Assembly: GCF_001011155.1 (NCBI RefSeq)
Contig: NZ_CP011479.1
Location: 62,001-126,000 of the forward strand
Direction: 5' to 3'
Length of the DNA: 64,000 bases
DNA from: Hoeflea sp. IMCC20628
GTDB lineage: Bacteria; Pseudomonadota; Alphaproteobacteria; Rhizobiales; Rhizobiaceae
Of the stretch, positions 44,599 through 52,750 are shown piece by piece. Position 1 is the stretch's first letter, and every line of letters starts with the position of its first letter. A program made the translations under genes and the position numbers. A model generated the notes under the pieces. It had not been told where the DNA came from and searched no databases. It saw only the letters and a list, made by a program, of their open reading frames with translations.

Positions 44599-45751
44599 AC
44601 TGTCCGATGAACACCGCATGATCCAGGAATCGGCGCGCGAATTCACCCGAAATGTGGTGCTGCCGGCGGCCAACAGGCTCGACCCTGTCAAGGGCGACAT
44701 CCCCCGCGAAATGATCGACCAGATGGCCGAGTTGGGTTATTTCGGCATTCTGATCCCGGAAGAGTATGGCGGTCTTGGTCTTGGCGCCTTTGAATATTGC
44801 CTGGTGGCCGAAGAATTGGCCCGCGGCTGGATGAGTGTTGCCAGTCTGATCGCCCGAGGCAATGCGCTGATCGGGTCGCTCAAATACATGACGCCGGACC
44901 AGCAGGCACATTACCTTCCGAAGATGGCCAGAGGCGAATTTCTTGGAGCCTTCTCGCTGTCGGAGCCGGACGCGGGGTCCGATGTCGCCAACATTTCATG
45001 CCGGGCGAAACGGGTCGGTGACGAGTGGGAAATCACCGGCAACAAATACTGGTGCACCTTTGCAGATGGTGCGGACTTCATTCTGGTCTTTGCGCGCACC
45101 GGAGAAACAATCGATCCCAAGGCACGCCACCGCGGTATTTCGGCCTTCATGGTTGAAAAGCCGCGTGGAGAACTGCCGAAGGGCGTGTCCGGCAACACCA
45201 TTCCCAAGATCGGTTACCACGGCTGGACCACCTGGGAACTTGCCTTCGACAAATGCCGGGTCTCTGCGGACAAGATGGTCGGCGAAGAAGGCAAGGCGTT
45301 CTACCTTGCGACAGCGGGTCTGGAGACGGCGCGGGCACACACTGCCGCGCGCTCGATCGGGCTGGCGCAGGCAGGTCTCAACGATGCCATTGAGTACTCC
45401 AAGCAGCGGCGGCAATTTGGCGCTTCAATCTCGTCCTTTCAGGCCATCCGTTTCAAGATTGCGACCATGGCCACCGAGATCGAGGCGGCGCGAGCGCTGA
45501 TGTATTCAGTGTGCGAGAAAATCGACCAGGGCGTGCGCTGCGACAAGGAGGCTTCGATGGTCAAGCTGTTCGCCAGCGAGATGTCTGAGCGGGTGACGAG
45601 TGAAGCGCTGCAGATACTGGGCGGCGGCGGCTATACGACTCTCAACGCCGTCGAGCGGCATTGGCGCGATGCGAGGCTGACGAAAATTTTCGAGGGAACG
45701 TCGGAAATTCAGATGCGGATCATTTCGGATCATATCCTCGGTCGCGACTGA
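44591..45751 (+). CDS. Acyl-CoA dehydrogenase, canonical catalytic Glu
   Basis: A flavoenzyme of 386 residues. SLSEPDAGSDVANISCRAKR and NKYWCTFADGADF are the substrate motifs, and the catalytic Glu stands in KIFEGTSEIQMR as in medium- and short-chain enzymes. The ATG at 44591 follows GGAGGAG and overlaps the SDR stop by 8 bp. It is the only one of the four dehydrogenases with the canonical base. It ends the operon of operator copy 6. Confidence 0.93.
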   Translation: MPELSDEHRMIQESAREFTRNVVLPAANRLDPVKGDIPREMIDQMAELGYFGILIPEEYGGLGLGAFEYCLVAEELARGWMSVASLIARGNALIGSLKYMTPDQQAHYLPKMARGEFLGAFSLSEPDAGSDVANISCRAKRVGDEWEITGNKYWCTFADGADFILVFARTGETIDPKARHRGISAFMVEKPRGELPKGVSGNTIPKIGYHGWTTWELAFDKCRVSADKMVGEEGKAFYLATAGLETARAHTAARSIGLAQAGLNDAIEYSKQRRQFGASISSFQAIRFKIATMATEIEAARALMYSVCEKIDQGVRCDKEASMVKLFASEMSERVTSEALQILGGGGYTTLNAVERHWRDARLTKIFEGTSEIQMRIISDHILGRD

Positions 45752-45765
45752 GACCCGACTGGAGA

Positions 45766-45781
45766 GGGGGCGCAAGCCCCC
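45766..45781. terminator. GC-rich hairpin between convergent genes
   Basis: A GGGGG / CCCCC stem with a CGCAAG loop lies between the dehydrogenase stop and the TetR gene stop. No T-run follows in either direction, so it is a weak candidate terminator. Confidence 0.4.
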
Positions 45782-45790
45782 TGCCGGTAA

Positions 45791-46411
45791 TCAGGCGTCA
45801 GTCGTGCCGGGTTCGTGTCGCATCAAACCTTCGACAACGACAGAACTGAATTCCCGTGCGACCTCGTCGATGCTGCGGCCGCCTGGTTTGAACCATTCAA
45901 CCGTCCAGTTCAGGGCGCCGAGAATGAAAAGTCGGGCCAGTGTGATGTTGGCGCTTGGCCGGAACTCGCCCCGCTCCTTGGCGCCCATCAGGATTTCCTG
46001 CCAAATGGTGCCATAGAGGTCGCGCAGGCGCATGTTCTTGAGCCGGATGCTTTCGGGGACCTGACCAAACACTCGGCGTGTTGCCAGCGTATAGTCTCCG
46101 TACTCGATGATGGCGGACAGGTGAGCATAGACCGCGGTTTCGATTCGCTGGCGCCCGGTAGCGGTTTCAGGAAGGTTATCCAGCGCACTCTTCACCGAAT
46201 CAGACACAGCATGAATGCCCAGATCGAGCACCGCACTGATGAGTTCATCCTTGGATTTGTAGTGGTAATAGATACTGCCAGCCTTTAAATCAGCTTCATC
46301 GGCAATGGCGCGCATGGTCGTTCCTGCATAACCATTGTCACGGAAGATCTTTGCCGCAGCATCGAGCACCCGTTTTTGTGAAACTTCTGACTTGGTCGGC
46401 TTTTTTGTCAT
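45791..46411 (-). CDS. TetR-family transcriptional repressor, likely controller of the acyl-CoA region
   Basis: A 206-residue repressor. The N-terminal helix-turn-helix covers about residues 31-52 (TMRAIADEADLKAGSIYYHY), followed by SKDELISAVLDLG and a ligand-binding domain. The YYHYKSKDEL end is typical of TetR proteins that sense acyl-CoAs. It is the only TetR gene in the window and diverges from the crotonase-fold gene at 46575 with two copies of the 18-bp inverted repeat between them, so it probably represses itself and the whole set of operons carrying the repeat. The ligand is likely a pathway CoA ester. Confidence 0.9.
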   Translation of the reverse strand: MTKKPTKSEVSQKRVLDAAAKIFRDNGYAGTTMRAIADEADLKAGSIYYHYKSKDELISAVLDLGIHAVSDSVKSALDNLPETATGRQRIETAVYAHLSAIIEYGDYTLATRRVFGQVPESIRLKNMRLRDLYGTIWQEILMGAKERGEFRPSANITLARLFILGALNWTVEWFKPGGRSIDEVAREFSSVVVEGLMRHEPGTTDA

Positions 46412-46476
46412 GAGGGACGCCCTTTGAACCGCTTATATCTTTCGGATCGAATTATGACAATCAGTGCCGCGCCATT

Positions 46477-46494
46477 TTCTAACAACTGATCGAT
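46477..46494. promoter_or_regulatory. TetR-type operator, copy 7 (tetR side)
   Basis: TTCTAAC-aact-GATCGAT matches the repeat at 12 of 14 arm positions, with a weaker right arm. It lies 66 bp before the TetR start and 28 bp from copy 8. Confidence 0.55.
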
Positions 46495-46504
46495 AAATCA
46501 TATT

Positions 46505-46522
46505 TTCTAACTGGTGTTAGGT
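46505..46522. promoter_or_regulatory. TetR-type operator, copy 8 (46575 operon side)
   Basis: TTCTAAC-tggt-GTTAGGT contains a perfect 5-bp core dyad CTAAC / GTTAG. It lies 53 bp before the crotonase-fold gene at 46575. The 28-bp distance to copy 7 allows two dimers on nearly the same helix face. Confidence 0.75.
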
Positions 46523-46574
46523 TTTTCTTTGGTGTAGCCTTGCGGCAATCAGTGCAGCGTCTGGGGAGGACGAA

Positions 46575-47354
46575 ATGAAGTTTATTCAAGTGGAACGTCA
46601 TGAACGGGGCATTGTCCGGCTTGTGATGAATCACGCCTCGGCGCGCAATGCGATGGGGGAAGAGTTGCGTGGCGAACTTCTGAGCGCGCTGGAACAGCTT
46701 TTGCTGGATCCGAAGACGCGGGTGCTGATGATTGCATCGGCGCTGAAGGATTTTTCGGTAGGCGGCGACCTTTCCAAGATGGACACTCTGTCCGATCCCA
46801 AGGTCGGCCGCCAGCGTATAGTTTCCGCCCATCGTCTGGCGCGGTTGCTGCTGGCCAATGACAAGCCGATAATCGCCGAAGTCAAAGGCCATGCAGTTGG
46901 CGCCGGCGCAGGTTTGGCGTTGATATGCGATACCATCGTCATGGGAGAATCAGGCAGCATCGGCTTTCCGTTCTTCCGGGTCGGACTGGTGCCCGATTTT
47001 GCCATTGCTTACACATTGCCCAAGCGGATGGGCTTTGCCCGGGCCCGGCAGGCGCTGTTGTATGCCCGCAGTTACGGCAGTGCGGACGCCTTGCGCGAAG
47101 GCATCGCCGATGAGGTCGTTGCTGATGAAGAGGTTGAGGCCAAGGCGATGGAAAGGGCAAGGCAACTGGCCGCGTTCCCGTCCCATGCCATGGCTTTGAC
47201 CAAGCGCATGCTCGAATATGCTGATGATCCGATGGCGGTGCTGGAGTTTGAGGCAATGGCACAACCATTGTGTTTTGCCACTGATGATTTCCAAGAGGGG
47301 CTCGCCGCCTTCAAGGACAAGCGCAAACCCCTTTTTGACCCTGAAACCGAATAA
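46575..47354 (+). CDS. Enoyl-CoA hydratase/isomerase-family protein, catalytic glutamates absent
   Basis: A crotonase-fold protein of 259 residues. The oxyanion-hole motif reads LKDFSVGGDLSKMD. Both hydratase glutamates are missing: GHAVGAGAGLALICD has Gly113 and SIGFPFFRVGLVPD has Phe133 at the second place. An Asp at about 141 follows directly and may act as base. It is probably an isomerase, hydrolase or ring-cleaving member. First gene of the operon that runs to 51284. Confidence 0.85.
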   Translation: MKFIQVERHERGIVRLVMNHASARNAMGEELRGELLSALEQLLLDPKTRVLMIASALKDFSVGGDLSKMDTLSDPKVGRQRIVSAHRLARLLLANDKPIIAEVKGHAVGAGAGLALICDTIVMGESGSIGFPFFRVGLVPDFAIAYTLPKRMGFARARQALLYARSYGSADALREGIADEVVADEEVEAKAMERARQLAAFPSHAMALTKRMLEYADDPMAVLEFEAMAQPLCFATDDFQEGLAAFKDKRKPLFDPETE

Positions 47355-47372
47355 CCTCTGGAAATTCGACAG

Positions 47373-48917
47373 ATGAAAATTCCGCAGACCCTTGCCGACA
47401 TGCTTGACAACAATGCGTTGAAATTCCCCGACCACACCGCTTTCGTGTTCGGGAAGCAACGCGTTACCCATGCCGAATTTCGCAGCCGTGCGGCCCGGCT
47501 CGCCAGTGCCTGGCAACGCCTGGGTCTGAAGCGCCAGGACCGTGTCGGCATTCTCAGCCAGAACCGCATGGAATTCCAGGAGGTCTATGGCTCCTGTGAA
47601 ATGGCCGGTTTCATCACCGCCACTGTCAATTGGCGGCTGGCAATTCCGGAGATGGTCTACATCATCAATGACGGCGGGGCGAAGGTTCTGGTGTTCGAGG
47701 CGGCCTATGCGGAAACGGTCGCGGCGATGAAGGATCAACTGACGTCGGTGGAGCATTATGTCTGCATCGGTGGTGACGCTGAGGGCGCATCCGCATACGA
47801 GGATGTGCTCGCTGGCGGAGATTCCGAAGGGGCGCCGTTTCGTCCCAAGCCCGATGACATTGCCTATCTGATCTATACAAGCGGCACGACCGGACGACCA
47901 AAAGGCGTGATGTTGACCCATGCCGGCCAATGCGCAGCTGCCGAGATTCTCGGGTCCGATCAACGCATGTGTGCCGATGACCGGATCCTGATCATGATGC
48001 CGCTGTTTCATATCGGCGCCAAGGTCATTCAACTGTCACAGCACTGGCGCGCTGGCACTGTTGTGCTGTTGCCCAGTTTCGATCCCGAGGCAATTCTCGA
48101 CGCCATTGAAGACGAGAAAATCACGGTCACGCATATGGCGCCGACCATGATCCAGATGCTGCTCGAGTCTCCCCGCGCCGGTGCCACCGACACATCGAGC
48201 CTGCGCATGATCGTCTATGCGGCGGCGCCGATGCCGCTGCCTGTGCTCAAGCACGGGTTGAAGGTGTTTGGTCCGGTGTTCCAGCAACAGTTCGGCCAGA
48301 CCGAAGGGCTCGGGACCACATTGCTGGCGCATCAGCACAAGCCCAATGGCAATGCGCGCGATCTTGAAATTCTGACTTCGGTAGGCCAGGCTTCCCCGCG
48401 TGTCGGTCTTCGCATCGTTGATGATGCGGGCAAGGATCTCCCCACCGGCGAGGTCGGCGAGATTCTTTTGACCAGCCCCGGCGTCATGAAGGGCTACTGG
48501 AACAACACTGCCGCAACGATCGATACGCTGCGTGACGGCTGGGTCCATACCGGTGATGTCGGCAAGGTCGATCATGAGGGGTTCCTCTATTTGGTCGACC
48601 GCAAGAAGGACATGATCATTTCCGGTGGCGAGAACATCTATTCCCGTGAAGTCGAGGAAGCGGTGATCCTTCACGATCAGGTTTCTGAAGTCGCGGTGAT
48701 TGGAGTTCGTGACGCCAAATGGGGCGAGGCGGTGATGGCGATCGTGGTGCTCAAGCCTGGCGCGAAGGTGTCCGCCGAAGACCTGATTGAACACTGCAAG
48801 ACCCAGATCGCCAGCTACAAGAAACCGCGTCACATCACTTTTGTCGATGAAATCGTCAAGCTGCCGAGTGGCAAGATCGACAAGGTCCGGCTGCGGCAAC
48901 TCTACGGCCAAATCTAG
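47373..48917 (+). CDS. AMP-forming acyl-CoA synthetase
   Basis: An adenylate-forming ligase of 514 residues, a paralogue of the one at 40927. LIYTSGTTGRPKGVMLTH (about 165-182), FGQTEGLG, GFLYLVDRKKDMIISGGENI and KLPSGKIDKVRLRQ are the core motifs. FGQTE replaces YGMTE of the paralogue, which lies beside the acid pocket. It starts 18 bp after the crotonase-fold gene. Confidence 0.94.
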   Translation: MKIPQTLADMLDNNALKFPDHTAFVFGKQRVTHAEFRSRAARLASAWQRLGLKRQDRVGILSQNRMEFQEVYGSCEMAGFITATVNWRLAIPEMVYIINDGGAKVLVFEAAYAETVAAMKDQLTSVEHYVCIGGDAEGASAYEDVLAGGDSEGAPFRPKPDDIAYLIYTSGTTGRPKGVMLTHAGQCAAAEILGSDQRMCADDRILIMMPLFHIGAKVIQLSQHWRAGTVVLLPSFDPEAILDAIEDEKITVTHMAPTMIQMLLESPRAGATDTSSLRMIVYAAAPMPLPVLKHGLKVFGPVFQQQFGQTEGLGTTLLAHQHKPNGNARDLEILTSVGQASPRVGLRIVDDAGKDLPTGEVGEILLTSPGVMKGYWNNTAATIDTLRDGWVHTGDVGKVDHEGFLYLVDRKKDMIISGGENIYSREVEEAVILHDQVSEVAVIGVRDAKWGEAVMAIVVLKPGAKVSAEDLIEHCKTQIASYKKPRHITFVDEIVKLPSGKIDKVRLRQLYGQI

Positions 48918-48959
48918 GTTCAAGCTGCATAACCGCATCAGCGGCGGAGGAGGATTAGA

Positions 48960-49745
48960 ATGTTGGAAATGTTCTCGTTGAAGGGCAAAGTTGCCGTCAT
49001 CACCGGCGCCAGCCGCGGGTTGGGGCGCACCATGGCGAAGGGGCTGGCAGCAGCAGGCGCGCATGTCGTGTTGATCGCGCGTGACAAAACCAAGCTGGAA
49101 TCGGTCAGTGCGGAGATTGCCGCTGATGGCGGCCTATCCACGGTGCTGCCAATTGACCTTTCGGATGAAAGTGCCATTCGCAACGGCATCCAGTCGCTTG
49201 CAGACAATGTTGGCCGGGTCGATATCTGCGTCAACAATGCCGGCATCATCAACTGGCAGCCGGTTCTCGAGAGTGATCTGGAAGATTTTGATCGCACGAT
49301 GGACACCAATGTGAAGGCAACCTTCATCATGGCGCAGGAATGCGCCGCGCTGATGCGGAAGGGCGGAAATGGCGGCCGTATCATCAACATCGGTTCGGTG
49401 CTTTCCACCGTCGGCCGGGCCAAGCTGCACGCCTACTGCGCCAGCAAGTCGGCGATTGTCGGCCTGACACGATCGCTGGCCGCTGAACTGGGCCGTGAGA
49501 ACATCACCGCCAATGTCATTGCACCGGGCTATTTCGTTACCGACATCAACGCTGCGATCACCGGCCGGGAAGGCTATGTGGAAGCGGTTTCCGGGGTTAC
49601 GCCGATGGAGCGCTGGGGCAATCCGGAGGAACTCATCGGGACTCTGGTGTATCTGGCTTCGGGAGCGTCGAGCTTCGTGACTGGACAGGTCATTCATGTC
49701 GATGGCGGCATTTCATCGACCTTCAAATTTCAGCTTGCCGCCTGA
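48960..49745 (+). CDS. Short-chain dehydrogenase/reductase (SDR)
   Basis: A classical SDR of 261 residues beginning MLEMFSLKGKVAVITGASRG, with NNAG near residue 90 and the active site YCASK near 160. GGAGGAGG precedes the ATG. The family form resembles gluconate 5-dehydrogenase-like SDRs. It is the third of a run of three similar SDRs if counted back from 51284. Confidence 0.9.
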   Translation: MLEMFSLKGKVAVITGASRGLGRTMAKGLAAAGAHVVLIARDKTKLESVSAEIAADGGLSTVLPIDLSDESAIRNGIQSLADNVGRVDICVNNAGIINWQPVLESDLEDFDRTMDTNVKATFIMAQECAALMRKGGNGGRIINIGSVLSTVGRAKLHAYCASKSAIVGLTRSLAAELGRENITANVIAPGYFVTDINAAITGREGYVEAVSGVTPMERWGNPEELIGTLVYLASGASSFVTGQVIHVDGGISSTFKFQLAA

Positions 49746-49757
49746 GGAGCCCGGAAC

Positions 49758-50540
49758 ATGATCAACAGATTTTCTCTTGAAGGCCAGGTCGCAGTGGTGA
49801 CAGGTTCATCACGCGGCCTCGGCTTCGAAATGGCGCGTGCCATCGCTGAATCGGGTGCCAAGGTGTATATGACCGCGCGTGGGGTCGAGCAGCTCGAAAA
49901 GTCCGCGGCCGTGCTGCGGTCGGAGGGCCACGATGTCGAAACCCGAGCGTTTGACCTGGCAGACATTGACGCCTGTATCGCTGCCATCCGAGAAATCGGT
50001 GAGGCTGAGGGGCGGCTCGACATTCTGGTCAACAATGCAGGCATCAATGCCTGGGAACCACTGGCCGAGGCCACCACGGCCACCTGGGACCGGGTGATGG
50101 GTACCAATGTGCGCGCCACCTATGTGCTGTGCCGCGAGGCGGCTCGATTGATGGTGCCGCAGGGCTACGGGCGTATCGTCAATGTCGGATCAGCCCTGGC
50201 CGTAGTCGGGCGCGAGAACGTCACGTCCTACGTGGCCAGCAAGCATGGCCTGGCAGGCATGACACGTGCGCTGGCGGCCGAGTTGGGCGCCAAGGGCGTC
50301 ACATGCAACATGATGGCGCCGGGTTACTTCCTGACCGAAATCAACGATACCATTCTTGCCCGTCCGGGCTATGAGAAGGGTGTCTCCAGCCGCATTCCGC
50401 TGGGCCGCTGGGGTGACCCACATGAGGCCGGTGGCGTAGTCGCCTTCATGGCCTCCAAGGCTTCAAGCTATATGAATGGCCACGTGCTGATGGTCGATGG
50501 TGGCCTGACCGAAACTTTTGTGATGTCGGTCGACGGGTAA
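49758..50540 (+). CDS. Short-chain dehydrogenase/reductase (SDR)
   Basis: A classical SDR of 260 residues, closely similar in layout to the preceding one: INRFSLEGQVAVVTGSSRGLG, NNAG near 93, active site YVASK near 158 and a C-terminal GGLTETF. It probably arose by tandem duplication. GAGGAGCC precedes the ATG, 12 bp after the previous stop. Confidence 0.9.
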   Translation: MINRFSLEGQVAVVTGSSRGLGFEMARAIAESGAKVYMTARGVEQLEKSAAVLRSEGHDVETRAFDLADIDACIAAIREIGEAEGRLDILVNNAGINAWEPLAEATTATWDRVMGTNVRATYVLCREAARLMVPQGYGRIVNVGSALAVVGRENVTSYVASKHGLAGMTRALAAELGAKGVTCNMMAPGYFLTEINDTILARPGYEKGVSSRIPLGRWGDPHEAGGVVAFMASKASSYMNGHVLMVDGGLTETFVMSVDG

Positions 50541-50549
50541 GGAAAGCAA

Positions 50550-51284
50550 ATGAGTAAGAATACCGAAGTAGGACTTGTTACCGGCGCCGGTCAGGGTATC
50601 GGCCTCGCAACAGTCCGTCGTTTGCTGGAGGATGGATTTCATGTCGTCATGGTCGATCTGCAAGCTGAACCGCTGGCGACCGTGGCCAATGAACTGAAGG
50701 CGGCTGGTGGATCGGTTGAACACCATGCGCTTTCTATTACAGACCGCGCCGCGGTGGCGGCGATGGTGGCGGGATTGCCGCGCCTCGATGTCGTGGTCAA
50801 CAATGCAGCGGTGTTTTGGGACGGCAAGTTCGACGCGACCACCGAGGACGATTTCCGCAAGATGTACGAGGTCAATGTCGTCGGCACGTTCATCGTCATG
50901 CAGGAATCCATCAAGCGCATGAACCGCGGTGGCAGGATCATCAACGTCGCCTCGCGGGCGTATCTGGCGGGCTATGCACACCCTGCCTACGGGACGTCCA
51001 AGGCCGGCGTCATTGGTCTGACACGCAGTTCGGCCATCGACCTGGCCGAGCGCGGCATCTTCGTGAACGCGGTCGCGCCGGGATTGATCGAGACGGACAT
51101 GTTCCGTTCCCTTGCACCGGAACGCCAGCAGGAACTGATCGCCAAGCAGCCGACAAAGGCGCTAGGCCAGCCCGAGGATATTGCCAACGGCATTGCATTT
51201 TTTGCAAATCCGCGCACACAGAATGTCACCGGACAGATCATGACCCTTGATGGCGGACGTTCGATGGGCATTTCGCTGTACTGA
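50550..51284 (+). CDS. Short-chain dehydrogenase/reductase (SDR)
   Basis: A classical SDR of 244 residues with TGAGQGIG near residue 11, NNAA near 83 and the active site YGTSK near 148. It is related to the SDR at 43840 rather than to its two neighbours. It is the last gene of the operon; an IS630 element lies 226 bp downstream. Confidence 0.9.
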   Translation: MSKNTEVGLVTGAGQGIGLATVRRLLEDGFHVVMVDLQAEPLATVANELKAAGGSVEHHALSITDRAAVAAMVAGLPRLDVVVNNAAVFWDGKFDATTEDDFRKMYEVNVVGTFIVMQESIKRMNRGGRIINVASRAYLAGYAHPAYGTSKAGVIGLTRSSAIDLAERGIFVNAVAPGLIETDMFRSLAPERQQELIAKQPTKALGQPEDIANGIAFFANPRTQNVTGQIMTLDGGRSMGISLY

Positions 51285-51523
51285 TGAGAGCCGTTCATCT
51301 CTTAATGGAAACAGTTTGATGGAATGGATCTTCCGCGTCAGCCAGGAAAACACTGCAGCTGCGATGAAGCGCATCGTGCGAGGGTTTGACGACGCTGACG
51401 TAGAAAATTCATCCAGGCGTGAGAGTTTGTCGGCTTCGACAAACACGGCCTCGGGGACGCAATGGTGCGGGCTTTTCCTTTCGCACCCCGAACTGCGTTG
51501 CGCAGAGCTAGAGCATCGTACGT

Positions 51524-52138
51524 TTAATCCGGCGCATAGCCTGCTGCCTTGAAATAGTTCCAGCATTCGGTTCTTTCGAAGAGATGGCAGATAGAGCCAA
51601 GTGCGTCTGAAAGCGCGTCGAATGTTCTGGCGGCCGCGGCTCTCAGATGTGCCTTGCTCTTCGAGAAAGCCATTTCGATGGGATTGAGATCTGGGCTGTA
51701 GGACGGAAGGAACAGGAACCAGGCTTTGCTTTCCTTCAAGATCTCGGCGGCTTTTTCGCTTTTGTGAACGGCGAGGTTATCCAGGATGACGACGTCGCCG
51801 GGCGATAGGGTCGGGGCGAGTTGTGTCTCGACGTAGGTGTCGAAGGATATGCGGTTCATGGCGTGGTGAATGATCCACGGAGCGGTCAGGCCATGGCAGC
51901 GCAGGGCGGCGATGAAGGTCTGCGTGCCCCAATGACCGAATGGTGCATCCATATGCAGCCGCTCACCGCGCGGGCAGCGCCCGCGAAGACGCACCATTTT
52001 CGTATTCACCGATGTTTCATCAATGAAGACAAGACGATGCGGTTCGAGCCGCATCCTCGGCTGTCGCTTGGCGATCCAGACATCACGAGAAAGCCGCACT
52101 GGCGCGCGGGCGCGTTCGGATGCCATCAGCGCTTTTTT
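51524..52138 (-). CDS. IS630 transposase, catalytic part (orfB), reached by -1 frameshift
   Basis: The DDE catalytic domain: LVFIDETSVNTKMVRLRG carries the first Asp, GDVVILDNLAVHKSEKA the second and LPSYSPDLNPIEMAFSKSK the Glu. Its frame is entered from orfA by a -1 slip at a run of seven A (52133-52139), where TAT-AAA-AAA-AGC becomes ATA-AAA-AAA-GCG. It also has its own ATG at 52117. All catalytic residues are intact, so the element may be active. The coordinates given begin at the slip site; the same frame is open upstream to 52267. Confidence 0.85.
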   Translation of the reverse strand, partial: KKALMASERARAPVRLSRDVWIAKRQPRMRLEPHRLVFIDETSVNTKMVRLRGRCPRGERLHMDAPFGHWGTQTFIAALRCHGLTAPWIIHHAMNRISFDTYVETQLAPTLSPGDVVILDNLAVHKSEKAAEILKESKAWFLFLPSYSPDLNPIEMAFSKSKAHLRAAAARTFDALSDALGSICHLFERTECWNYFKAAGYAPD

Positions 52139-52481
52139 TATATGTGAACCCTTCCGCCACCAGAATGCGCGACAGGGACGATGGCGGAACGCGAACGCAA
52201 TGCGTCTCGTCAAGCTTGTCGACCAATTCCGGCATCGTGATATCGGGCTTTTTCTCGACTTCGGCAATCAGGAAGGAGCGGTAAGCCGCAAGCTTGCCGC
52301 CGCCCGGCGGGCGGCCTTGGCGCGGTGGCGACACAGACCCGGTCTTGCGGCGATGCTGCATGACACGGATCGCCGTGCTGTCGCCGATGGCGAAACGACG
52401 TGCTGCTGCCCGGCAGGAATGCCCGGCCTCAACCATAGCAATGACCCGTGCTCGGATATCTACGGAATGCGGTTTGCCCAT
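52083..52481 (-). CDS. IS630 transposase, helix-turn-helix part (orfA)
   Basis: A 132-residue DNA-binding part of the transposase: VDIRARVIAMVEAGHSCRAA and GDSTAIRVMQHRRKTG form the helix-turn-helix, followed by the linker RQGRPPGGGKLAAYRSFLIA. The ATG at 52481 has GGAGGTG before it; a frame from 52505 is rejected. The run of seven A at 52133-52139 near its end moves ribosomes or polymerase into the orfB frame. Confidence 0.85.
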   Translation of the reverse strand: MGKPHSVDIRARVIAMVEAGHSCRAAARRFAIGDSTAIRVMQHRRKTGSVSPPRQGRPPGGGKLAAYRSFLIAEVEKKPDITMPELVDKLDETHCVRVPPSSLSRILVAEGFTYKKSADGIRTRPRASAAFS

Positions 52482-52682
52482 GAGACACCTCCATTCCCGA
52501 AACAACCATGAAACCGAACGAAATGGAATCCCACCTGATTCACGTTTCGTGACCGATGCTGTAGCGGCGCTGGCGCCACGTCAATGCATGCTCCTTGTCA
52601 GAGATGATGAAACCCCGGCGATCACACGATTCCATTTCATGTTGAGTGGCTCTATGCCTTCAACCGATGCTGTGAAAACCAT

Positions 52683-52709
52683 AAAGGCGACGCAATTTGC
52701 GTCGCCTTT
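52683..52709. terminator. Strong bidirectional rho-independent terminator
   Basis: AAAGGCGACGCAA and TTGCGTCGCCTTT form a near-perfect 13-bp inverted repeat with A and T runs at the outer ends, so it terminates in both directions. It lies 41 bp after the end of the leftward ABC operon, and it would also have stopped the rightward SDR operon before the IS came between. Confidence 0.85.
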
Positions 52710-52750
52710 ATTGCGCTTGGGAGGCGCGACCTGACGGCTCGCAGAGCGGT

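Larger units (their letters stand above)
51511..52561 (-). mobile_element. IS630-family insertion sequence, about 1051 bp
   Basis: The element carries a two-frame DDE transposase and is bounded by TA dinucleotides (51509-51510 and 52562-52563), the target that this family duplicates. The ends read GAGCATCG on the left and, reversed, CAGCATCG on the right, so terminal repeats match at 7 of 8 bases, and both ends continue with related but gapped sequence. Total length fits the family. The gene reads leftward. It lies between the SDR operon end and the convergent ABC operon terminator. Exact ends are inferred. Confidence 0.75.

Noticed and set aside
51247-51552. Short plus-strand frame after the SDR operon
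   Set aside because: It crosses the left end of the IS and shows no family or ribosome site.
52657-52672. A second CGATGCTG that could be the IS right end
   Set aside because: It is not followed by TA, and using it would place another 100 bp of unrelated sequence inside the element.
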